Source: Priapulus caudatus
Lineage: Eukaryota; Priapulida; Priapulimorpha; Priapulimorphida; Priapulidae
DNA length: 20,102 nucleotides
Assembly: GCF_000485595.1 (NCBI RefSeq)
Contig: NW_014578797.1
Coordinates: 14,376-34,477 of the forward strand
Reading direction: 5' to 3'
The notes beneath the pieces were generated by a model that saw only the letters and a program-made list of their open reading frames with translations, was not told the origin of the DNA and made no database searches. The position numbers and the translations under genes were made by a program. Positions 9,510-18,791 of this stretch are shown in pieces. Each line of letters opens with the position of its first letter. Position 1 is the stretch's first letter.

Positions 9510-9665
9510 GATGAAAAAATGCAGGGATGCAGGGATGCAGGAATAGAGTAATGTATAGAGGATGGATGCAGGGATGCAGGGATGCAGGGATGAAGGAATG
9601 AAGCAATGTATAGAAGCTGGATGCAGGGATGCAGGTGTGAATGGGAAGATGCAGGGATGGGAAAT
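9510..9665. repeat. 8-bp minisatellite (GATGCAGG)n, imperfect
   Basis: Runs of GATGCAGG with GAATGAAG-type variants in the intron. The inverse motif (GCATCCCTGCATCC) begins the window at 1-20, so the inverted repeat probably reaches into this array. Confidence 0.85.
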
Positions 9666-9805
9666 AGCCTTGAGAGAAGCCATTCTCTTGCGAGCACTGC
9701 GCTACCAGTGGGAGTCCAGTCAGACCCATCTCACGCGGTGTCCTTATACAATACGTCATTGCTAGTATGTAGGAGAAGCCGCTCACACATACCGTTCCTT
9801 TGCAG

Positions 9806-9906
9806 GAGAAGGCCAAACTGGAAAAGCATCGAGAGAAGGAGCTGTTGAGGATGTCCAGGGAGCAACTGAAGCTAGATAAGGAGAAGGAGAGACTCCAGAA
9901 GGAGAG
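9806..9906 (+). CDS. Clean coding exon 3: charged helix
   Basis: Acceptor CCTTTGCAG; donor AGAG followed by GTACTG. It enters in phase 0 and leaves in phase 2. It encodes 33 residues plus two bases, EKAKLEKHREKELLRM, SREQLKLDKEKERLQKE, which continue the Lys/Glu/Arg-rich helix of the preceding exon without a helix breaker. Heptad-like leucines are consistent with a coiled coil or an ER/K-type single alpha helix. A small standalone exon like this is typical of long coiled-coil genes. Confidence 0.85.
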
Positions 9907-10342
9907 GTACTGGGCGCGTCAGCAAGAAAAACAGAATAGCAGATAGCACTTAGCAGCTGGCTGGAGAAGAACTGGACTTGCCACACTGTCTCACTCGCGC
10001 GGGCAGTGTATCTGTTTTGCTATCTGACAAGCGGTGTAATGTTAGTTAGCTTTTATTAAGGGAACTCGGCCTCTAGATGTAGAGAGTTAACAAACGATCA
10101 TTGTGTCACTGATTCGCTAACAATGGTCGTTACCTTGTCTCTCTCTCTCTGTCTTCTCCGTTACCCTTCACCCCTTCTCACTCTCATCCGCTAACCCCCA
10201 GCTCCTCCTTCTCTCTTCCCTCCACTCCCCCTTCTTTCTTCCCTCCACTCCCCCTTCTCTTTTCCCTCTACTCCACCTTCTCTCTCATCACCTTCTCTCT
10301 CACCTTCCTCCGCTAACCTTCTCCCGTTTCTCTCTCCGCCAG
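9907..10342. other. Intron with CT-rich and 24-bp repeats
   Basis: Intron between two clean exons. From about 10190 to 10290 about three copies of a 24-base unit (CTTCCCTCCACTCCCCCTTC plus TTT) occur, then CT-rich sequence leading into the acceptor CTCTCCGCCAG at 10332-10342. Confidence 0.8.
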
Positions 10343-11169
10343 ATTAAAGACGTTAGAGAAGGAAGCCTGCCTCGAGCTAAAGAAGGACATCCTTAAAGAG
10401 GAGACCTCGGTGCCACAGCAGCGACACAGCCACAAGCCTAAAGCAGCCATCACCGTGGCAACGGAGGCAGGAGAGAGACGCTTTGAGGGAATCTCTGATC
10501 GCTTCGCTAAAGACTTGCGTAAGTGGGAGGAAAAGCGACGCGTGGCGCCTGAAGAGTCCACGCTCGTGCTGCTCAAGGAACGCAAGATGACGGCGACGCG
10601 CGCGCCCTCTCGTGTGCGCACCGAGTCTGAGAGTTCGTCCAGCAGTCGCGACCTGCTTGCACCAGAACGCGTCGGCGGTGCGACGACGGAGGCGGAGATC
10701 GGCCACGAGGGGGCGCCCGTGCGCGCGCGGCGACCGGCCAACGTCGAGAATCGACGCTCACTGAACGTCGACTCGGGCGACGGTGGCGCCACCGGCGGCG
10801 GCGACCCGAAACGCGAGAGCGTGACCAGCGACTATCAATCACTCTCTCCGGCGTCGCCAAACCTGATCACGTCATCGGCGACGACCGGTGGCGCCATCTA
10901 CTGGTACGACGGCAACGAGTTGAGCGACAGCGAGTTGGCGGTCATCGCGTCGGCGTTCGAGCCAATCCGTACGGAGCACTTGTTTGACATGGCGACGTCT
11001 TTCACCTCGGATGCGTCGCCGACGAGGAACAGCGTTGACTTCGAGGTGGCGGGGGTCGCTCGCAGCCTCAGCCTACTGGAGGAACTGCGAGAGAAAAACG
11101 ACGAGAACGAGAGGTTGAGAGCCGAGGTGCGGGTCCTGCAGGAGCGCGTGCGCAGAGACCAGGAGAAAG
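10343..11169 (+). CDS. Clean coding exon 4: main body of the protein
   Basis: This 827-base exon has 275 codons and no stop. It enters in phase 2, which restores the Arg-Leu junction, and leaves in phase 1 before GTAGGT. Exon residues 1-22 complete the charged helix (LKTLEKEACLELKKDILKEE). A conserved-looking block DRFAKDLRKWEEKRR sits near residues 52-66. A Ser/Arg/Gly-rich, probably disordered middle follows (about 75-175), then a hydrophobic, aromatic patch AIYWYDGNELSDSELAVIA near residue 184. Residues 243-275 are a second coiled coil (SLLEELREKNDENERLRAE). Third positions are strongly GC-biased. With exons 1-3 this gives 447 codons in one frame. I cannot assign a family. A cytoskeletal or junctional scaffold is plausible from composition only. 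Confidence 0.88.
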
Positions 11170-11204
11170 GTAGGTGGCGCTGCCGTCCGTCTCAGCTAGA
11201 GTCT

Positions 11205-11373
11205 AGAATGTTAGAATGTTAGATTTGTTGAACGTAAAATTGTTTCGATGTAGAATGGTTGGAATGTAGAATTGTTGGAATGTAGAATTGTTTGAATGTA
11301 GAATTGTTGGAATGTAGAATTGTTAGAATGTAGAATTGTTAGAATGTAGAATTGTTAGAATGTAGAATTGTTA
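11205..11373. repeat. 16-bp minisatellite, left part
   Basis: Tandem AGAATGTAGAATTGTT units, about ten copies with minor variants, in the intron just after the donor of the main exon. The array is split by the element at 11374-11808. Confidence 0.93.
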
Positions 11374-11808
11374 AGCCTGGCGCACATTGGCATTGCCGAA
11401 CATTTTCCCGAACAAATGTTTCGTCCGACAAATGTTTTTTGTCTGGCAATGTGCGGGTGGACAATTGCTGAGCGCACATTGCCAACACATTTTGCAGGCG
11501 AACAATCTCTTGGCGCCGTCTAGTAGCTGTGTTCGTAAAGAGTCACGTGATCGGCGCATGATTGGACAGCAAAATCATGTGACCACATATCGTGCTGCTA
11601 TTGTTACTATTTTACAAATGTTTCTAGAATTGTTCGACATTCAGCCGCACATTGACGAACATTCGACGAACAATGTTTCGAGATATCAAACATTTCCGAT
11701 CTAGGTTCGGAACAAATGTTCGGCGACTTTTTCACCGCACATTGACGAACATTTCATGGAACATTGCTACGATAATGTTTTTTTGAGGCAAAATGTTTAA
11801 GCCGGGCT
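11374..11808. mobile_element. Palindromic MITE-like element, PIF/Harbinger-type target duplication
   Basis: A 435-base insert breaks the 16-bp array. It is flanked by TTA on both sides (11371-11373 and 11809-11811). Its ends are inverted: AGCCTGGC at the left, and AGCCCGGC when the right end is complemented. Internally, GCACATTGACGAACATT-like words recur in both orientations (about 11382, 11472, 11648 and 11736). Near the centre TCACGTGAT (11543-11551) faces ATCATGTGA (11574-11582). There is no transposase. A 3-base TWA target duplication is typical of PIF/Harbinger; the short inverted ends do not settle the superfamily. The intact flanking array suggests insertion after the array formed. Confidence 0.72.
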
Positions 11809-11811
11809 TTA

Positions 11812-12055
11812 GAATGTTAGATTTAAAATGTAGAATTGTTCGAATGTAGAATTGTTAAAATTTAGAATTGTTAGAATGTAGAATTGTTAGAATGTAGAAT
11901 TGTTAAATGTAGAATTAGTTTTAGAATGTGTAGATTTGTTAGATGTAGAATTTGTTAGAATGTAGAATGTTATAATGTAGAATTGTGAGTAGAATTGTTA
12001 GAATGTAGAATTGTTAGAATGTAGAATTGTTAGAATGTAGAACTGTTAGAATTGT
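11812..12055. repeat. 16-bp minisatellite, right part
   Basis: Continuation of the AGAATGTAGAATTGTT array, with more indel variants than the left part. Together the two halves make about 25 units. Confidence 0.92.
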
Positions 12056-12066
12056 GGCTTCTGGCG

Positions 12067-13500
12067 ACACTTGGATGTGGATATCTGTCGCCTGTGCGAT
12101 ACCAGCGGGGAGCTTTACATGCAAGATCTTCGCTCCCTATTCTTAATTAATGTCTACAGATGGAATGTTATCATATAAATCTACTGCTAAGATGAACTGC
12201 CTATCATTTTAAATGCCACAATCTTTGCAGAAAATACGATTTCTCGTCGAGAATATTGCAGCATGCAGCGGCGCGCGCCGTGTTACGGTGTAGTGCCAGT
12301 TGAGGCAAACTTCATAATATAGCTTGCTGAGAGAGAGAGGGGATGACGAGACTTGACGAGAAAGGCTGCAGGAAAGCGATTCTGGGGCGGCGTAGAAGAA
12401 GAAAAGGCTGAGCGAGGGACACGGGAAGCAAGGGGAAGAAGCGCGAAGGCGCATAAAGTAGATGTTTTGTAACCTACCCAATGCGGGGCTAGGGCGCTGC
12501 TCCTAATTATACAACACAGGTTTACTGATAAAACAGTTTATTAGGGGAAATACTATTGGCTGAGCTTTCCGCTAACCATTTTAATGCATATTCATCCCAA
12601 AATATACTCCTCTGGTGAGTATTGCGGCATGCGCTAACACAGCTAACATAAGCAGATTGTGTAGGCTGGCTGGTATAAACCGCAGCGGGACGCTTACATG
12701 CAAGGTCTTTCTCACTATTTCCTTAAATGATGTCTGACTGAAAAATGTTATCATAGAAATCTATGCTAGGCATAACATCTGCTCATTTTTAAATGCATGA
12801 GTCTTTGCTAAGATATGCTTTTCTCTCGGAGATATTGCGCATGCGCGCGCGACCGTGTTAGGCGTGCATGTGCCGTCTGAGTTGCATACTTTTTAATATA
12901 GCTTGTGCTGGAGAGAGAGGGGATGGGAGTACTAAGGAAAGACTGCAGAAAAGATAGCCAGGGAGCGGTAGAAGAAAGAAGGAGCTGAGGCGAGGACCAG
13001 GGAAGGCAGGGAAAGAACAAGGCCAGGGCATAAAATATAGGTGTTTTGGTAACCTTACACGGTAAGGGCGCTCTCCTAATTATAAACACAGGTCTACTAA
13101 TAAGAAGTGTAATTAGGGAAATCTATGCTGAGTTATCCCGCCTAACCATTTTAATGCATATTTCATCATCAAAATATAACTCCTCTGGTGAGATAATTGC
13201 GCATAGTCGCTAACACCATGCGTAGCCAGATTTGCTGTACTGGGTGGTATCGCAGAGGGAATTAAGGCAAGGTCTTCCTCCTATTTCTTAAATGATGTGC
13301 AACTGATGGAATGTTGATCATTTAAATGCTATGATAGGCGTAAGCTCCTCTTCATTTTTTAAATGCATGAATCTTTTGCAAATATCGATTTCTCACGTGA
13401 GATATTGGCGCATGCGCGCGCACCGTGTAGGCGTGCAGTGCCGTCTGAGCAAACTTCATAGGCATCTTCAGGCGACAACGAGATTCCAACATCCAAGTGT
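12067..13500. mobile_element. Nested ~570-bp tandem repeat bounded by inverted repeats
   Basis: Two and a half units lie in tandem. The word GCAAGATCTT/GCAAGGTCTT occurs at 12121, 12700 and 13267 (spacings 579 and 567). Each full unit contains two related modules, marked by ATATTG(C)GCATGCGC-like words at about 12251, 12617, 12830, 13192 and 13402. The outer edges are inverted: ACACTTGGATGT...GTCGCCTG at 12067-12094 and its complement CAGGCGAC...ACATCCAAGTGT at 13469-13500. The last unit is cut at the right inverted repeat. I infer a non-autonomous element with an internal satellite. No protein gene is inside, and no target duplication is obvious. Confidence 0.68.
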
Positions 13501-13769
13501 AGCTTTAGCTCAGCGCTCCGTCCCACGCGGCGCTGGCCTCCAGCACCCGTTCAAGCACACTCCGACAATAACTGGCATTGCCGCGACGGAAATAGTTCTT
13601 TTAGTTTTACGTATTTTAGTATTGCTAAAACAAGTTACCATGGTATCAACACCGATTGTATACGCCATAGGCATGAGTATAGCGCATTAATAGGGGAAAA
13701 AAACAAGACAAGCGCCAAGTTGCAGCACTCGTTAAGTTATTAGTAACACGCTATAGTGTTGCCGGCGTT
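13501..13769. other. Intron sequence, no feature seen
   Basis: GC-rich first 60 bases, then AT-rich DNA. The start contains TTAGCTCAGC and, about 45 bases later, GTTCAAGC, a loose echo of Pol III A and B boxes, but no tRNA fold forms. No exon is supported. Confidence 0.5.
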
Positions 13770-14010
13770 ATTTTGTATGACGGGGGCCTAAGGCACCTAT
13801 ATAAATTGTAATAATAGTGTGATGGGGGCCCAAGCGCACATAAAGTTAATATTCGTATTGACGGGGCCTAAGTCACATATTAGCTATTGTATATGACGTG
13901 GCTAATGCGCATGCGTATAGTAGTAATGTAGTATAAGTGTATGCTGGCGGCCACCAAGGTCATATATTATAGTAATGTGTTATGAAGGGGGCCTAAGCCT
14001 TCTACTATAG
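13770..14010. repeat. Degenerate minisatellite with GGGGCCTAAG core
   Basis: About six units of 37-50 bases, each with TATGACGGGGGCCTAAGGCA or a variant (around 13777, 13821, 13859, 13894, 13943 and 13981) followed by an AT-rich part with TATAGTAATGTG. Units differ by many small changes. Confidence 0.82.
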
Positions 14011-14312
14011 TAGTGTGTGGTAAGCCATTGTTGGAAGCTATATCCGCCGTTCAGCAAAGAAAAGTATGCCTGCATCACTTGACCGCAGTGTATTATTGGC
14101 GTCCAGTGGGGCATATGGTCCCCGTGGTCTTAAGGCCACACTTGATTGTGGACTATCTGTCGGCACCCACAGCACACACACACGACACCTCTCCAAACTC
14201 ATGGCACGTGCCCTTCGCCTCAATCAGGATACGTAGATTGAGCGCCATGAGCGAGAGCGGCTCTATCTGTAGTGGAGTGAGAACTCTCTCTCCTTTCTCT
14301 GCTGCAACCTAG

Positions 14313-14487
14313 AAGCAAGAGCGAGTGGACATTCTGCGGGGTAGTGAAGCTCATAGCGACCGTGAGGCAGCGCGATTAACGGCCATTTGCTGGAGCAGAA
14401 CGCTTGCAGACCTGCGCACTGAGGTGCGAGCGCGGGCAGCGTGTACGGGCAGAGACTCACGGCTAGAGAAGGGCCTATCGGCTGCAG
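14313..14487 (+). CDS. Candidate coiled-coil exon, noisy region
   Basis: A CT-rich tract and AACCTAG acceptor precede it, and CAG followed by GTAATC ends it. One frame stays open and reads KQERVDILRGSEAHSDREAA, then RTLADLRTEVRARAA and LEKGLSAA, a hydrophilic, heptad-like helix that suits the coiled coil begun at the end of 10343-11169. It leaves in phase 1. Its entry phase (0) does not match the upstream phase-1 donor, so either an indel or a missing exon is needed. A further possible piece (IERHERERL) begins at 14229 after ATACGTAG. Upstream plus-strand frames to 14312 are not convincing. Confidence 0.42.
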
Positions 14488-15352
14488 GTAATCAGCGCTG
14501 GCCTAGCAACGATAGCCGCGCCTATTCTAGTAGCCGAGAACAATACATATAAATAAATATTTATTGCATGTTAACTTTATATATATATAATATAATATTT
14601 ATATATATTATACAGAGAAGTTAAAATGAGGGATTTGTTACGTTTTGCTGCCACATGCGCTCGAATATCGTTACCGATCTTATTTACATTTACTTTTTAT
14701 GTAACTTACATTTAACATTTATGTAAGTTAGCGCCATACGGCCTATATGTGTATGTATGCCTTATTTGCTAAATGAAACGTGTCTGTGAGAACCAAATGT
14801 CGTTTTACTAGCGTTTATAGAGGCATTCTATATGGTTCGTTTGTTAAAACATCAGTTTGAATTTGACTGTCATCGGTTGTTTAGGGCAGCTCTCACCTTC
14901 AACGTGACCTGCAGGTAGCAGAACATGGCGCGTAGCGTGTGGCGCTTCAATGTCGCTGTATATATTGGTCTGAGGCGTAGTAGCGGATAGCTGGTCTAAA
15001 TAGCGACGGTGAGTAGTGCAGGAAGTCACAAGCAGATTGATGATGAATTGGTAATTAGAATCTATATCGATGCATTAATGTCGATAATTCGGTATCCGAA
15101 AGTTTTGTAGTCGAATATTAAATTCTTTATTAATCAATTAGTCCCAATAGGGCAATAACTATGAATGAGAGATGGGGAAGGAAGAGAGAATAGGTGGAAT
15201 AGGAAGTGACAGAAGATTTAAAATTGGAATGCGCGAGAGAGAACGAGACAAGAGGGGAGAATAGACTGGGGAAGCAACGGGCTGCACCGGCAAACGGCAT
15301 AAGTTTTAGACTGTCGGCTGGCGTCTCAGCGGCGCGCCATTGTTGTTGGCAG
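14488..15352. other. AT-rich intron, no gene seen
   Basis: Contains a TA-rich run (14575-14615) whose flank AAAATGAGGGAT is shared in inverse with 5505-5575. It also has a perfect 10-base inverted repeat, TAACTTACAT at 14702-14711 facing ATGTAAGTTA at 14721-14730. A GA-rich patch occurs at 15170-15260. No exon with good borders is seen before 15353. Confidence 0.5.
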
Positions 15353-15481
15353 ACGCAGCGTGGCTGCAAGCAGGGCGGAGAGGGAGGAAAGGAGATGAGG
15401 AGCAGACTAGATGCACCGAGACTCAGCCGGCACTGCTCACGCAGCAGGAACCCTCACTGCTGATCAGCAAGCTCACGAAAG
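15353..15481 (+). CDS. Candidate exon ending LISKLTK
   Basis: A weak acceptor (GTTGTTGGCAG) precedes it, and AAAG followed by GTGACG ends it. The open frame enters and leaves in phase 1, matching the neighbours on both sides. It encodes a basic first half, then TETQPALLTQQEPSLLISK. The overlapping frame KEMRSRLDAPRLSR is also helix-like, so an indel may switch frames. Support is phase compatibility and a coiled-coil-like composition only. Confidence 0.3.
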
Positions 15482-15557
15482 GTGACGGTCACCATCGTCA
15501 TGCATCATCGTCATCGTCCATCAAAAGAACTCTTTTTAGTTTTGATATTAAATTATT

Positions 15558-15585
15558 GCCATCGTTAGAATTTACTAACGATGGC
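15558..15585. other. Perfect 11-bp inverted repeat, 6-base loop
   Basis: GCCATCGTTAG (15558-15568) faces CTAACGATGGC (15575-15585) across AATTTA. It could form a hairpin or bind a dimeric protein. It lies in an intron and lacks a U run, and it is not the histone 3' stem-loop sequence. Confidence 0.7.
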
Positions 15586-15696
15586 GATTGAATTGATATG
15601 AATTATTATTATGAAAATTAATTAATAAAGCGATATAAAGAAATTCGTATTGTCGCTATACTTGTGGCTTAGACTGACATGCACTTTCTGTTACAG

Positions 15697-15797
15697 ATGG
15701 TGAGCTGAAAAGCGCGCGCTTGCGAAGTGGATGTTGAAACACGGCAGACGACGTGGCGACCGTCTAGCAAGCTATGGCCATGCATCTTCAGGAGAAG
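15697..15797 (+). CDS. Candidate exon, damaged by indels
   Basis: A good acceptor (CTTTCTGTTACAG) precedes it, and GAGAAG followed by GTAGTC ends it. Entering in phase 1 the frame reads DGELKSARLR, then meets two stops, and in the same frame ends QAMAMHLQEK in phase 0. A shifted frame fills the gap with KWMLKHGRRRGDRLA. Compensating one-base indels would explain this. The phase-0 exit fits the next candidate exon, giving HLQEK-MRLQERNRF across the junction, a natural coiled-coil sequence. Confidence 0.5.
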
Positions 15798-15839
15798 GTA
15801 GTCTCATCATGACTTCGAGCCCGACGCGCTAACGATGCT

Positions 15840-16172
15840 AGCCTACACACACCACACACACACACACACGACACACAGACACACTACAACACACAGCACC
15901 CACACACACACGACACACACACACCACACAGCACATCACACACACACACGCCAGCACTGCGCTACACACACACCATCACGACACACACGCACCCAGCATC
16001 ACACACAGCACACATCCCACACCACAGCAGCATACACACACAGCGAACACACACACCACGACACAACACACACACAGCAACACAGCACACACACACAGCA
16101 GAGATATACAACACACCCAGCCACAGCACACACACACCCACAGCGCACAGCACAACACACACACACACATGC
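15840..16172. repeat. CA-rich microsatellite
   Basis: (ACACAC)n with ACCACA, ACGACAC and AGCACAC interruptions. His/Thr-rich and Cys/Val-rich frames here are artefacts. Confidence 0.95.
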
Positions 16173-16414
16173 TACCGAATGCTACTTACAATAGAGCACT
16201 GTCACACCGTCACATAGGCCCTGTCCCTTACAATACGCACATCGACCCTCTTCACATGAGCAGCGCGTATGGGAGCATCTCCTGGAATGCCCGCCTACTA
16301 CCGGAGAGCCTGTAGACCTGGTAGACCTTGAGGGTTTTCAATCCACCCGTGCCTGGTCCTAATGTTTATGCAGTGGCTAGGTCGAGTGGTATGCGTAAAC
16401 CGCCGAGATGAGAA
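16173..16414. other. Intron sequence, no gene seen
   Basis: Mixed-composition DNA between microsatellites. No exon borders or RNA gene can be supported. Confidence 0.5.
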
Positions 16415-16485
16415 GTGGAAGAAGAAGAAGAAGAAAAAAAAAAGAAGAAAAAGAAGAAGAAGAAGAAGAAGAAGAAGAAGAAGAT
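16415..16485. repeat. (GAA)n microsatellite
   Basis: About 22 GAA/AAG triplets with short poly-A interruptions. It reads as poly-Lys or poly-Arg/Glu in frames that are not genes. Confidence 0.95.
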
Positions 16486-16544
16486 GCTCGTGCGTAAGCG
16501 CGACCGGCTTATCGGCGGGATTCCCTGCCCTAACGCATCGCACC

Positions 16545-17890
16545 ACGCCCATGACTTTCCCGCGGACAGCCTACACCGCTCTCCTCTACTCTCTCTCTCA
16601 CCTCACTTGCATCGCGGACTCTCTTCCCACGCTACCTTGCGCCTACACATTGCCGCTCGTACCTTCACATGACCTTTCCGCCGGCGGACACTACCACTCT
16701 TCTCCTCTACTCTGCGGCTTCTCACGTGCTACACTCAATCGCGGACATGCTCTCCACGGCTATAACCTTCGCGCTACGCATCGCATCTCGTCTTCACATG
16801 ACGCTTTCCCCGGACACTACCCCATCTCTTCGCTCTTCTCTACTTCTCACCTCACTTCATCTCGGCGGAACTCTGGCTTCCACACGCTACCTCCCCTACG
16901 CCATCCGCCCTCGCCCTCGCACATGACCTTTTACCCGGACACTACCACTCTCTCCTCTTCTCTACTTCTCAGCCTCACTCATCGCGACTCTCTCCCAACC
17001 TACCCTCCGCCTAACGCTTTGCGCCTCTGTCGGCCTTGCACATGACCTTGTAGCTGCAGACACTACCACCTCTTGCCTCATTCATCTAGCTTGCTCAGCC
17101 TCACTCCATCGCGGACTCTCTCCACGCTACGCGTCCCTAGCACATTGTGCTCGTCCTTCAGCATGACCTTTCCCCAGACACACACTGCTCTCGCATGCTA
17201 CTCTACTTCTGCACGCTCACTGGCCATCGCGGGACTCTCTTCCCACGCTTACCCTCCCCTACGCATTGCCGCTCGTCCTTCACCATGACCTTCCCAGTAC
17301 ACTACCGCACTCTCCGGATCCTGCTTCTCTTAGCTTCTGCAACGCGTCACTGCCATCGGCGGACTCTGCTCCCAGCGCTAGGCCTCCCGCTAGCACATTG
17401 CCTCTCGTCCTTCAGCTGACCTTTCCTCAGAAACTACCACTGCTCGTCCTCTTCTCTAACTGTCTCGACCCTCACTCATCGCGGACTCTTCCTTCCCACG
17501 CTCACCTGCCCTACACATTGCCTCCGTCTTGGCACATGACCTTTCCGCCAGACACTAACACTCTCTCCTCTAAGCTCTACTTCTCACCTGCACTCATGCT
17601 GGCGGACTCTCTTCCCACGCTACCTCCGCCTAGCATTGCCCTCGTCTTCAGCATGACCTTCCGCAGACCCTACCACTCTCGTCTCTTGCTCGTACTTCTA
17701 CCTCACTGCATCGCGGACTCTGCTTCCCACGGCTGCGAGCCTGCCGCCTACGCATTGCCTGCACTACATTTCAATGACCTTCCAACTTGTACCATTAGCA
17801 CCTTCTCGCTCTTCTCTCCTTCTCGGACCACATCTAATCGCTGCCGTTCCCCCCCCCCTTTCACGCGCATTACCTCCCCTACGGCGTTAG
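16545..17890. repeat. ~122-bp satellite, eleven units
   Basis: The word CATGACCTTTCC (or variants) marks units at about 16551, 16668, 16797, 16921, 17040, 17162, 17284, 17415, 17535, 17652 and 17773, mean spacing 122. Each unit has, in order, ATGACCTTTCC-(C)AGACACTACCACT, CTCCTCTTCTCTACTTCTCA, CTCATCGCGGACTCTCTTCC and CACGCTACC...GCATTGCC. One-base indels are frequent. The Pro/Ser/Leu/His-rich long frames through it are repeat artefacts. Confidence 0.93.
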
Positions 17891-17979
17891 CACACCACGC
17901 TCTGCTTCTGTCTGCCATCATTCTCACGGCTGTCCTCGTCTCTTGCACTTATTTTAGTTTCTTTCTCGACGGCTGAAAG

Positions 17980-18188
17980 ATGCGGCTGCAGGAGCGTAAC
18001 CGGTTCATCGGGGACATGGATGTGGCAGTTTGTTAGGAGACACGAGGCGAACAGTCTACTGCTGGGCAGGCGAGATACAATCGCCTCGGCGCTGCACCTG
18101 GAGTATCTACAAGGAAGTCGCCGTCAGGGTCGGCATACGCCGCCGCTGGCCACACGTTTGCTGGACTAGAGCTACATGTTCCGAAAAG
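17980..18188 (+). CDS. Candidate exon, one or two frameshifts
   Basis: A pyrimidine-rich stretch and CTGAAAG precede ATGCGGCTGCAGGAG; use of the later CTGCAG would start it at 17992. It ends AAAAG followed by GTGTGT. In phase 0 it reads MRLQERNRFIGDMDV and then a stop. Removal of one base near 18025 opens QFVRRHEANSLLLGRRDTIA, SALHLEYLQGSRRQGRH and LATRLLD, and after a further TAG, SYMFRK. The LLLGRRDTIASALHLEY stretch is strikingly protein-like. It exits in phase 1, matching 18792. No family recognised. Confidence 0.55.
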
Positions 18189-18222
18189 GTGTGTGGAGGG
18201 GTGTGTGTGTGTGTGTGTGTGT

Positions 18223-18254
<32 letters not shown>

Positions 18255-18420
18255 GTGTGTGTGTGTGTATGTGCGTGTGTGTGTGTGGGTTTGTGTGTAT
18301 GTATGTTGATGTTTGTGTGTGTGTGTGTGTGTGTGTGGTGTTGTGGTTTTTGTGTGTGTGTGTTTGTGTGGTGTGTGTGTGTGTGTGTGTTGTGTATGTA
18401 GCGTGTGTGTGTGTGTGTTT

Positions 18421-18472
<52 letters not shown>

Positions 18473-18523
18473 TGTGTGTGTGTGCTGTGTGTGGTGTGTG
18501 TGTGTGTTATTGTGTGTGGGTGG

Positions 18524-18554
<31 letters not shown>

Positions 18555-18580
18555 CTGTGTGTGTGGTGTGTGTGCGTTGT
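18189..18580. repeat. TG-rich microsatellite
   Basis: (GT)n of nearly 400 bases with GTTGTG and TATG interruptions, directly after a candidate donor. Long Cys/Val and His/Thr frames are artefacts. Confidence 0.96.
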
Positions 18581-18689
18581 TTCCACACGGCATTGTTCCT
18601 AACGACGGCTGCCGTGACCAGTTTGCTGTTCGTTCTCAGTGACGGTTGCGTCCCATCACAAAGTGTGTTACACCAAGTTCTCAGGCGGT

Positions 18690-18791
18690 TCACAAGGGGC
18701 GTTGTTCCGCGTTGTTCCCCGCGTTGTTCGGCAGCGTTGTTCGCGTTATTTCTATACGCGTTGTTCGCACGTTGTTCCGCGTTGTTCGCAG
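18690..18791. repeat. GCGTTGTTC short tandem repeat abutting an acceptor
   Basis: About nine imperfect copies of GCGTTGTTCC/GCGTTGTTCG, the last one ending in GTTGTTCGCAG, which is the proposed acceptor of the next exon. Confidence 0.85.

Noticed and set aside
9420-9816. Minus-strand Pro/Ser/His/Ile frames
   Set aside because: They arise from the 8-bp minisatellite and the intron. No splice support.
13495-13565. tRNA gene or tRNA-derived SINE head
   Set aside because: A- and B-box-like words are present, but no cloverleaf stems form and no SINE tail is visible.
16298-16672. Lys/Arg-rich or Leu-rich frames
   Set aside because: They come from the (GAA)n microsatellite and its complement.
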